Below the pieces are notes generated by a model. The model had not been told where the DNA came from. It did no database searches and saw nothing but the letters and a program-made list of their open reading frames with translations. Shown here piece by piece: positions 10,237 to 20,510 of a stretch of DNA of 64,000 nucleotides. Position 1 is the first letter of the stretch, and each line of letters opens with the position of its first letter. The position numbers and the translations under genes are program-made. Source of the stretch: Prunella strophiata (taxonomy: Eukaryota > Chordata > Aves > Passeriformes > Prunellidae); the NCBI GenBank assembly GCA_036583965.1, contig JAZBQD010000026.1:3903400-3967399 (forward strand), given 5' to 3'.

Positions 10237-13200
10237 CACTCTGTGTGTCATGGCTGTCTCATGGACTGTGGCCTGTGCTGTGACACTTGGGGTCTCAGAG
10301 GGGTTTCAGGGCAGGGCAGGGAGCAGAGAGGGTCCAGGGATGAGAAGACAGCAGAGCAGACACAGACCCACTGAGCTTATGCTTCACCCCTAGCAGGGCA
10401 GCACAGGCCAGATGGGGAAAAGGCAAAAGCAAGGCAAGGACAGCCTGAGCAGGAGGCACTGGTGCCATCCCAGGCAGCCCAGCTTCTTGCACACACACCT
10501 CCCATGGTGACACCAGGCTGGGCACCAGCGTCTGCTGCTGCTCTGTCCGTGCAGGAGCGATCTGCAGCGGCTCCACCCATCCCAGCGCTTCTCCCATTTC
10601 CCCTGATCACATCCCTGGCGGCAGCGGGAGGAGTGACCACTGCTGAATAACTCATCCCTGCCCGGAGCAGAGTGTCCCTTCCCAGGGGAGAGGAGGAGGA
10701 GGAGGAGCAGGATGTCACCTCGGGCTGTGTGGTGTCCCTGCCCCAGCCTGAGCGGGGGAATGAGGATCGGAACTCCCTGCTCGGCCAGGGCATCTCCAGC
10801 AGCTGCACATCTCAGACACCCTCTGGAACACCCATGAAATGCAAAGGCTGGGATCCAGATGTGCTGACCACATCTGGACAGAAGGTGTCTGCGTTTTGGA
10901 GCACACGAGGAGGGGGAATCCTGGAGGAGACCATCTGTGCTCGCTGGCTGCAGGGAGGAATCAGTCTCTGGTGCATCAGAGAGTTTATCCTCCCGGGCCC
11001 CCTCCACAGCTCTGCAAACCCCACCCTCCTCCTGCCACATCTGATGGGAGAGGAGCTGGTCCAGCCACGGGCCTGGGAAGGGCAAGAAAGGAGAAAAGCA
11101 CAGAAAGGAAATGGAGGGAAAATACATGGCTCACCCCGGCATCTCCTTCCCTCTCCACCCCAGCTCCAGCAAGCCAACCAGCACTGAGCCCTGGACTGGG
11201 GGATGCACCCCAGAGCTGTCCCAGGAGGCACAACGAGCCCCAGACCTGCCCCGAGGGAGATGTGCTGCCTGGGCCACCGTCTTGTCCCACCACAGGGACA
11301 CAGGAAGGGAGGTGGCAGCGCTCCACATCGCCATGGCAACCCGCGGAGACGGCTCCGAATCCCGAATCTCCGGGATGAGCCTTGCGAATCACTGACCCCA
11401 CAGAGACAGACAGGGTCGGGCCGGGGGTCCCCTCCTGGGGGATTGGCCACAGGGTGCCTCTGCCCTCTGAACACAGGTTTGTTAATTCTCTCTGGAGCAG
11501 TTTTGTCCCGTGCCAAAACAGCTGAGCCAGAGGTGCTGCTTCTGAAAGGGCTATCAGTGTTTCTCTGCACGGGTATTTCCACCCTGACTGCCTGCTGGGA
11601 AGGGTCTGTCCTGGTGAAACTCTGGGTGGAGCCTTGGTTAGTGCATGGCAAGGGAGAGGCTGTGTCAAACAGAGCTGATGGGGAGCTGGAGTCCCCTGTG
11701 CTGATGGAGCTGCTGATTAGGGAAATGTTCTTGCATTTCTAATGCTCCAGAGATTTGGTCCAAGGAGATCCTCAGAGGAAATCAGCAGCCTCCAGATGCT
11801 CTTGCAAGGCACAGTGTTTCTGCTCCAGTGGGACATGTCCCCATCCCCCTGCTGTGGTGACACACAGGTGCCTTGGTACCCCCACTCTTCCATCTCATCA
11901 GCATGGCTCCACATGGCACCAGGGCATGGATGGGAGAGTGGGACTTCCCAGCTTTGCCCCTGCTGCAGTTCCATCCACATCTCCTGGGAAAAGAGGCTTT
12001 GATGGGTCCCATTTCAGGAGAAAGTCCTGGGGGTTGGGTGCAGGCAGTGCTGCTGTCATGTTTCCCCCCTCCTGGCATCTGCCTGGTGGTGAGGCCCTGC
12101 CCAGTCAGCATTCCCAGGCACAGAGAGCCACTCTGTCCCAGCATGTCCTTGGGACACAGAGCACATCCCAAGAGCCTGGCATGGACACAGTGCTGTGCCC
12201 AGGCCTTCCCCAGAGCCATGGCCATGATGACCTCATGTGTGATGAGTCTGTGCACGCCCAGCACGGGGCAGTGTCCCCATGTCCCCATCCCTGCTGGTGT
12301 CTGCCAGCTGCCCTTCACTCCCAGCTGAACATTTTAACACGTGGATGCATGCGCCACCACATCACCCCTGTGGCCACCCTGCCCCTCTCCCCTTCTCAGG
12401 GCCAGACCCTCACCTGTGGGCACCAGCCAGACCCCTCACCACTCCTGCCTTCCCTTTCCCCAGCTCTGCTCCTGACCCCACTCCCAGAGCCCAGGTTTAT
12501 TTGGGGCTGATTTGTGCTGTGGCAGAGGAGCCATCAAGGCTCTTGTTAGTAGAGAGGGAGGGATGCCTGCTGTGTGCCCATGGCCACGTTAGGAGGCTGG
12601 ATGAGGGCAGTAAATAAGGTTTCACTCTATTACAATGATTGGAAAGTCTTGAACGAGAGCAGCAGGCTGGCAGAGCTGCAGAGGAGGTGTCCTCCAAGGG
12701 GCAATTGTCAAACAGCACTCTGCCAGCTGTCCCCATTTGTCTTTCTGTCTTGCCAGAGATGATATCAAGCTCCTGTGCTGCTCGAGGTGCTGAGGTGGCC
12801 ACAGGTGTCCTTGGGACAGGACAAGGGGACAGGACAAAGGGAAGGACTCCTTCATCAGCAGGAGGTCTGGCACTTTGCTGGGTTATGGGCAGCAAACTGC
12901 TTCCAGGGGATGTGGAGGAATGTAAAACATGGGAAGGGTCTGACCAGCCACAGGTGGCATGGAGCCAGAGCTGCAGCTGTCCCTGGCTGGGATGCAGAGG
13001 GTGGGGGAGATCCCCACTCCTGCTCCCTCCCTTCCTCCCTGGAGTATCTCTGCGTGCTGCTCTCATCCCCAGCACAGCAGCAGCTCTGCTCTCCTCTCCT
13101 GGCTGGGTGCTGGGACATTTAATTCATTAGCATGAGCGAGGTGTGTGTGCCTGGCCGTGCTGCAGCAGCCCCGTGGCTCAGCCCGGGGAGGTGCTCGGCA

Positions 13201-15125
13201 CAGGGAATGTGCTGTCAGCAGCGGGTGCTTACAGCCCTCGCTTCCCCTGCTGCTGAGTCACAGCCAGGCTCAGCTGCAAAACAAGCTGTAAAGTCCTTGT
13301 GGAGGGTTTATGGGGTCCCTGGTCCGTTGCAGCATGCCTGAGCAGCTCCAGTGCCCCTGCAATGGGCCAGGCTGGCAGCGAGGGCTGAGCTCAGCAGGAG
13401 ACAGCCCCAGACACAGGCAGCAGCAGGAAAGGGGCAATGCTCACTGAAGGACTCACAGTCCTTAACTCATTGCTCTGAAGGGCAGCACCAGGTGCCTAAA
13501 ATTAGACTCCCACCTCCTAATTTAGGTACTTCAAAAAATAGGCTGATTTGTGTATTCCTTTCTGCCGCCCCGCTGGCACAGCTCAGCATCCAGAGACTTC
13601 CAGGGAGCTGCTCTGTTCTCAGGCGGCTTGGAGCACTCCAGCAGCACCCAGTGAACAAACCCAAATCTTCCTGTATCCCTGGTTCACCCCGAGAAGGAAG
13701 AGAGGAGCTGCTGCTCCGTCTCTGGAAGGGAGAGCCCTCCTGGTGCTGCTCCAGCAGCTGTTAATCAGCATTATCAAAGAGCAGCCTGGTCCTGGGCCTC
13801 AGCTTACCTGTGGTGGGCTGGGGTTGCACCTCAGCCTAAGGGGTTTCTGATGCCCCAAAGCAGTGTCCCTGCAGCACCTCGCTGCTGCCTCCCCAGCCTC
13901 CAGGAGGGAGCAGAGTGGTTCCACCCCTCTTGACCCCAGCACAGGTAGCTGACACGGTAGGAAAGTGTTGGACATGGCCAGCAGTGTGCAGACACAGCTG
14001 GGGCTCTAACCCTCTGTAAAGGGAGCCATGGGGGCAAAGTAATGCCATCCTGGTGCCTGCCAGGGGTGCTGGCTGGGATGGGTGCCACTGCTCCCTCCCA
14101 TGCCTGGCAAGGTGGGTGACAGCCTGGCAGCTCCTCACACGAGCCTGCAGCTGGAGTGCTCTGCCTGTGCACGTTTCATAGTACACGTGTCCCATTAAGA
14201 AAAAGATCAGAGTTCCCAGGAGCTAAAAATAGCACCAGGCAGTGGAGTTTGTCCAGGAGGCAGTAAGGGATGCAGGGGTGTGGAGCAGAAGGTGTAATTT
14301 CACTGCTGGCTCTGGCAGTGACAGGGTGCAGGAGAAGGGGAGTGAATCAATCCTGCCCTGGTGCAGGAGCAGCGTGGGGCTGTGGTTATCAGAGCCAGCC
14401 TTGCCCCTGTCAGCCCTGAGGCACTGCAGGAGGAGCACAGCTGGGTCCCAGGGGTGCCCTGGGGGTGTGCCAGGGTGCAGCAGGCAAGGACAGAGCTGCC
14501 ACCATGCTCCCAAGAGGCAGCTGTGTGGAGATGCTGGGGCAGCAGCATCCTGGGAGATGGGTGTGAGCTGCAGGGCCCTGAGGTGTTGGAGTGACAGGGC
14601 TGCTCTCCATATGGCAACCTCTGGTGCTGAATGAGTGAGTGAGTGCAAACACAGATCCTAATTACCACAGCTCCTCCACAGCCAGCTCTGCCTGCTCTCC
14701 CCAAGCTGTCAGATGCTCTCTAGCAAATTCCTCCATTTCTTTTCCATGGCTGAATTGAAGCTATTTATTCTCTCCTCAAGATCCAGCAGTTTCTGTTTTA
14801 CCACTAGTTGAACAGCTGGGAGAGGGAGCAGGAGGAGTGAGGAGGGGAGAAACCCCTGGAGCTCCTTTTAGCACAATCCTAAACCCCAATTCCTTTAGCA
14901 GGAAAATCCGAGCCCCATATGAGAGAGAGAACAGAGGCCAATGCCTGTCCTGGGCCAAGGAAGCACCTGGCCTGAAGCAAGCTTTGCTGGAGAAATGACC
15001 TTCATTCCCTGAATGTTGTCAGTGGCATGAGGAGTGGGATGGGCAGAAGAATTTGCTCTTCAAGGTTATTTAACTCATTGTCCTCCTGGTCTTGCATCCC
15101 AGCATGGGTTAGAGCAGCTGGCAGG
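10237..15125. other. Non-coding DNA, no gene seen
   Basis: Several long overlapping open frames occur on both strands around 10.4-11.7 kb. They have low-complexity Ser/Pro/Gly/Cys composition, resemble no known protein and coincide with locally raised CpG near 11.3 kb. I treat them as chance frames in GC-rich DNA. At 11327-11340, ATCGCCATGGCAAC matches 12 of 14 positions of the palindromic RFX X-box. Confidence 0.5.
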
Positions 15126-15132
15126 GCCCAGA

Positions 15133-15428
15133 TCATCCTGTGAGGACAGACTGAGGGGGATGGGGGTATCCAGCCTGGAGAAGAGAAGGCTCCAAGGAGA
15201 CCCTAGAGCCCCTTGCAGTGCCTAAAGGGACTCCAAGAGAGCTAGAGAAGGACTTTGGGCTAGGGCCTGAAGTGACTGCACAAGGGGTAAAGGCCTTAAG
15301 CTGAAGGAAGGCAGAGTTAGGTTAGACATTAGGAAGAAACTCTCTGCTGTGAGGGTAGTGAAGCCCTGGCACAGGTTGGAACAAGATGATTTTTAAGGTC
15401 CCTTCCAACCCAAACCATTGTGTAATTC
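15133..15428 (+). mobile_element. CR1 LINE fragment
   Basis: A 5'-truncated CR1 in sense orientation. It has the 'gaggacagactgaggg' and 'agcctggagaagagaagg' blocks near its left end, the 'ttagacattaggaag' block at about 15319, and the terminal AAGGTCCCTTCCAACCC motif near 15396 followed by a short ATTCT-like end. It is non-coding and degraded. Confidence 0.9.
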
Positions 15429-16124
15429 TAACCCCAGGCTCCCACCACAGCCTGGAAGGGAAACCACAAAAAAAAAAAAAGCCCAAACAAACAAAAAACC
15501 TCAACCTAAACAAGCAAACATGGTAACAGGTCCAATTAGCAAAGGCATTTGGCTTCCCAGCACCACTCCCCATTGCTGCTGGCTTTTGGAATTGGCTGGG
15601 TGAGATGAGTGGCAGCTCCAGCAGCTCTGTGCAGATGGACACATCCACTCTCTGTCTGGAGAGCTTTTGTCCTCCCAGCCAGCCCTGGCACTTCTCTGCT
15701 GCTGCAGCCAGAACAGACAGCCAGTGTCCACCACCTTGCCTGCAGCCATCCTGCTGGGTCAGCACCCACAGCAGTTCCAGGGTGGCTGTTCCCTGGGTGC
15801 TGCATCCCTGCAGGGGCTGGGCTTGGAGCCCCAGCTGTGCAGTTATTCTGCCTCAGGGCTTTGGTGGTTCCTGGATTTGGGGGCTCATACTCTCAGCATG
15901 ACTTCCCTGGGTGCCTGTGAATGTTTGCCCCCCTGGCCTGCCCTCAGCTTTGGGGTAAACCCAATATCTGTTTAAATCTGAGATTCCCAAAGATGATGTC
16001 CAACAGATTTCTTGAAAATCAGCAACTGAGTGGAAGACAGAAACATTTTTTCTTGCTCTCCAAAATGGGGAATAAAAATCTGGTCTGAAGTAGGAGACAA
16101 ATCACAGGAGAATGGCTTTCCTTC
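15429..16124. other. Non-coding DNA, no gene seen
   Basis: An A-rich stretch at about 15468-15500 follows the CR1 closely. Beyond it I find no exon and no classifiable element. Confidence 0.5.
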
Positions 16125-16184
16125 TCTGTCAAGGTACCATGATCCTCATGGGTCCCTTCCAGCTCAGGATATTCTGTGATGTCC
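16125..16184 (+). mobile_element. Short CR1 3' remnant
   Basis: About 60 bp resemble a decayed CR1 3' end: a TGGGTCCCTTCCAGCTC block followed by ATTCTGTGAT, the usual terminal motif. Everything upstream is lost or unrecognisable. Confidence 0.55.
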
Positions 16185-17540
16185 ACTGAAATAATTGCAG
16201 GTGCCAGCCTGTCCTGCCTGCTGGTGATGAACCCTTTGGGAAAGGCAATGGTTTCCCCTTGCTCCCAGCCCTGCTCCCTCGTGCTGCTGCTCTCCTCCCA
16301 GCTGGTGAGCCTGTTGATTACATAAACTGCTCATTCTCAACATTGATAGAGCTGTTTGCCTCCCACCCCACTGGGCTTTGCAAGCTCTTTTTGGTTTTTT
16401 TTCTTGACTTAATGGGATGTTTACTCCACAGCAGCCTTCCCTCAACACCCAGCAGGAGGAACTCTGAACCACCACCCCAACATCATGCTGGCTTTCACAC
16501 TGAGCTGGCAGTAGACATGAGTTTCCTCCCTGCTGCAGCTCCCGACACTGTTGGGGTTGAATGTTGGTCCTCAAATCCAGCTGAGACGTCTTGCAGCTCA
16601 TTTCTGGCCTGGGGAAGAAGGAGGGAGCTCACGGGTTTGGAGAAAGGGACTCCAAGGTTTGGAGCCTCAGGACTCTTCAGCCTTGGGCAGGCAGGGCTGG
16701 CTCTGAGGTGTGTGCAAGAGTCCTGCCCTGTGGTGACAGTGCAGCTCTAACCAGGTGCCAGGGATCTGGCTTGGCAGCTGCCAGCCTTGCCTCATGACAG
16801 CTGCCAAGCAGGCATCAGGTAGTCGTGATTTCTCCTACTCCCTCTGACTTGGAGCGAGGGACGGAGTGGGAGGGGTCTGCTCAGCTTTTCTTGGGGAAGA
16901 AAGCAAAAGCAGGTGTGCACAGATCCCTTTCCCAGATGAGCACCTGTGGGACACCCATGCTCCCCACCTTCATCTGCTGCCCCTGGGGCAGTGAGGGTTG
17001 TGCCAGGGCAGGTGTTCTCACAGCATATTCACGGGCTCTGTGGCACCTCTGCCACATGCTGGTGTCACCTTCCTTTACCTGAGCCTCCAGCACCGGGGTG
17101 GCCATGACTGTTCATTGCTTCAGAGAACAAGAGCCCCATGGAAGTTTTTTCCTTGCTTTCCATGAGCTCTGTGGTGTACTTTGGCTGTATTGGTCTCACC
17201 TCTGCTCTGCTGCTCTCTCTGACTGTCAAAAGCCCCAGCAGACTCTCACCTGAGGTTCTCCCAGTGCTGCAGGGAAACTCTCACCTTGTCATCACAGGAC
17301 AGCAAGAGTCCCTGGGGGGAATGCAGCAAAGCAGCTGATTCCCAAGGGCCTAATCCAGCAGCGTGGCAGAGTGACAAGTGTGCAGTGCAAACCCAGCAGC
17401 CTTTGTCCCATCCTGCAGCACGGAGCTGGGGACCTGCAGCAAGGGCAGGGCAAGCCCAGAGCACCCACGGGAGGGTGGTGTGTGGTGATGCCTTTGTGAG
17501 ATCAGGAGATGCCAGAGGACTGCCTCTGAATTAACTGCAG
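16185..17540. other. Non-coding DNA, no gene seen
   Basis: No exon with supporting splice signals and no recognised repeat was found. Confidence 0.5.
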
Positions 17541-19190
17541 CAGGTAGGGAGTCTTAAAACATTTGAAGAGGGCAACATATAACCACAAAGGAACAATTCA
17601 AGTGCCCAGAGAAGAGAAGTAAATTTGTGTTTCCCTCGCAGGAAGCACCCAGGATAGGGAGCAAGTTGTTCATGTTACAGTTTCCCACTGCTTCCCAACT
17701 CTCACCCAACACCAACTGCAGAACAGTTGTCTGGCAAATAAGCTATGAAAAAATAAGGAAACTTTGCCAAAAACGCAGCTGAAAGAGTAAAACTCTCACA
17801 GATGATACTGCTGCTCAGAGACACTTGCCTCCTGCCTTTAAGAAGGCTTTATACCAGCATCCAAACATAAAGAAAATCTGACAGGTGTATATAAGCAGTT
17901 GGACGCAAACAAACAAATCCTCAAACTCTGCAAGGAACAGGTTATGTTTTGAGGGGGCTGTCTTCATGTACAGACATGCAGGGAGAAGGGCGTTTTATTT
18001 TGGGGGAAATTTTCTGATATTGAAATCTAGAAGAGCATTTGAGCTTTGCTATATCTTCTCAATCTTCATCCTGAAAACATTATTTTAAAGCTCATAGCTG
18101 TATCTGTAAAGGACCAAAAAATGCAAACAGGTTTAAAATAGATATGTGAATGAGTCAAATAGATATCAACAGACAACCTTAAAAGGTGCATGCTGTATCA
18201 AACAGGGAAAACAGGAGAGGATATAAATGTGGGGTGAGACAAGTTTTAAGGTGTGACATGCTAAAAGCATAAGAACATACAATGAAGACTATGCCAGGTC
18301 ATTAGAAGAAAGGCAGGCAGTGCTGTGCTGGATTCTCGTGTTTCTGTGGCTGCAAAGAGCTCTGACATTAGGGCATCACATAAAACGAAAATTAATCCCT
18401 TTACATCAGGATCTGCCATGGACAATGTTGGAAAATTCACATATTCTGCCCTTTCCAATAGCAGATAAATGTAAAGAACATCTTCTAAACTGAAATGTCA
18501 GAAAATGCTTTTGGAAAATACTGATGAGATGGAGAGCAAGGGATTGCCAGGCAGGATTTCCCTACAGGCTCTGGAGAAGGAGCAGCGTGGAGTTACTGAG
18601 CTACCAATGGGGTTGGGTGCCCTGCTCCTGGGGTGAGCTCTGAGATCATGGAGATAGGAGGCAGCAATTGTGACTGCAATTCCTGTCAAAGCTTAGAGCC
18701 AGCAAACTACATCCAAGTCCAACTTCTGTGCAGAGCAAATGAGTTGCTTGAAGCTCTGATAAAGAATAAAATGGGAAGATGTGGAAAGTCATATGATGGA
18801 AGTCAGTCATAGTTTCAAAGGAGGAATTCGTGGCTTGCAAATCTATTATTCCTTCTTGAGTATGTTAGCCAGCTAATAGTGCACTTGAATTCCTCAATTC
18901 CATGGTAACCTACCTCCCAGCCCTTGCTTCTCAATCTATTTGTAAGAAACGCACACAAGCCTCCTTTCATGCATTGATAATGTAGTTTCCTTAAGAGGTT
19001 TTGTTGATTTTTTCCCCGCCAAGACTGGGAGGGAGGGTGGTTACCATGGAGTTACCTATGGACGGGCAGGCAGACAATCCCATGCCTTTGGAAAAGGGGA
19101 TGAAGAGTAAGGTGACAATGTTTGCACATCACATATAATGTCTAAAGGTAATTAACAAAACAGCTAACGAAGCACTGCAGAAGGGTTTCA
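17541..19190. promoter_or_regulatory. AT-rich, repeat-free flank of the CpG island
   Basis: About 1.6 kb of AT-rich sequence without recognisable repeats leads into the CpG island, the usual look of conserved upstream regulatory DNA. It contains GGTTACCATGGA at 19039-19050 and the inverse complement TTCCATGGTAACC at 18898-18910, both like half of an RFX X-box. No coding frame is convincing. Conservation cannot be judged from one sequence. Confidence 0.4.
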
Positions 19191-19244
19191 TGATGTTTAG
19201 CGATCCGATGACAACATGGCAAGCGGCATCCAAAGAGAAGTGCC

Positions 19245-20510
19245 CCAGGCAGAGGGGCTGGCAGGGCAGGCCAGTGGCGGCCCGAAACTGGCGGCTGCCC
19301 GGGGAAGGAGCCCCCGCCGCGGCCGGGCAGGCTGGGGAAGGCACCGGGCTGCCGGGAAGGGGCGCGGGAGGTGCGGGGCTTTGCGGTGCCTCTCGCCGGG
19401 CCGGCCCCAGCGGCGCGGGGACACCCGGCGGGAGACACCGGAGAGATGCTGCGGCCGGGGCCGGGGCGCACCCGCGCGGGGCGTGAGGAGGTGGGCGAGG
19501 GGCTCCCGCGGTGACCAAGAAAGAAGGAGTAACGGCGCTCCGGCAAAAGAGAGAGAGCCCGGCAGCTGACGAAAGCCGGCGGCCGCACGCGGGCGGGCGA
19601 TTTGCCGCGGCTCCGGGCGGGGGCGGGAGGGCTACGCAGCCCACGGCCGGGGGGTTCAGCCCGCCTCCGCAGCCCCCGCGTCCGCCCGAACCGCCGAGAA
19701 GAGACACTGAAAGAGCAAAAGAAGAGAAGTAGAAAGAGAGAGAAGATGGAAAGGAGAGACAGGGGGAAGGGAAGGGAGGGACAGGGAGGGAGGGGTGGAG
19801 GAGAGGGAGTGGGAGGAGGCAAGAAAGAGGAGGAGGGAAAAGTCAGAGAGCGGAAGAGAAGAGGGCAGGGGGGAGGAGGCGGAGGCAGGGGGATGAGGGA
19901 TGCGGAGAATGAACTTGAACAAGAAAGCAGAAGAAACCGACTCGCACGCGGAGAATAATGAGGGAGCGGAGGAGGGAGGAAGACCAAGGTGAGCCCTGCT
20001 CCGGGGGGCTGGACGGGGCCGGGGACAGCCGTCGGTCCTGCGGGGAGTTCGCCGGCTGCCCGGGATGCGCCGGCGGCACCGAGGGCACGGCGAGAGGCGG
20101 GAGCTGCCGCCCCCGCCCCGGCACCTCCTCGCGTCCCGGTGCCCGCCGCTCCGCCAGGGATGCCCGCTCGCCGGGCGCGGGGTGCCCTGAAGCCATCGCT
20201 GGCGTGGAGGAGCTGGAGCGGAGCTCTGTCTCGTTCTCCGCCGGGAGCTCAGCCCGCACGGTCAGCTGGAGAGGTGCCTGTGGCCTTCTGCTGGTGCCGG
20301 GGTGCTGCTGATGGGGCACCCCCTTCCTGCCCCGTGTCCCCGCCGCCGCCTCGGTGGCCCTCGCACGGCGCACCCGCGGAAGGTACGCCGTGATGCACGG
20401 GAGCAGCAATGTGGCTGGAGGGGCTGGCGTGGTCTGGAGCGGCTCGGTGCAGCCGGGCACCGCACGCACCTGAGGTGGCTTTCCCCCATCGCGGGCCCTG
20501 GGTAAGGAAG
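19245..20510. promoter_or_regulatory. CpG island, probable promoter
   Basis: CpG dinucleotides are very dense at about 19280-19700 and 19980-20500, while they are depleted across most of the window. A CpG island of about 1.2 kb at this scale normally marks a promoter active in the germline or broadly. The + strand offers a good first-exon donor at 19988, so transcription to the right is plausible, but a bidirectional or leftward promoter is not excluded. No gene in this window lies to its left. It could be the distal promoter of FRMPD3, whose first recognised coding exon begins 30.5 kb to the right. Confidence 0.75.
19690..19987 (+). other. Candidate first exon (5' untranslated)
   Basis: This is a purine-rich stretch (GA repeats with G runs) inside the CpG island, ending at AAG followed by GTGAGC, a near-consensus 5' splice donor. 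An ATG at 19958 opens ten codons up to the donor. Spliced directly to the acceptor at 50507, that frame meets a stop after about 13 codons, so it cannot be the FRMPD3 N-terminus by direct splicing. The ATG would then be a uORF, or another exon intervenes. The transcription start is unknown, so the left boundary is arbitrary. Confidence 0.35.

Noticed and set aside
10390..11668. Long minus-strand frames of 227-279 codons near a CpG-raised patch
   Set aside because: Three overlapping frames are open at once, none resembles a protein, and no consistent splice signals delimit them.
19958..19987. ATG 19958 as the FRMPD3 N-terminus
   Set aside because: Joined to the acceptor at 50507, its frame hits a TGA at 50543-50545 and does not enter the PDZ frame.
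19142..19987. 281-codon minus-strand frame in the CpG island
   Set aside because: It is the reverse of the purine block and CpG-rich DNA (Pro/Ser/Leu strings). Lack of stops follows from base composition.
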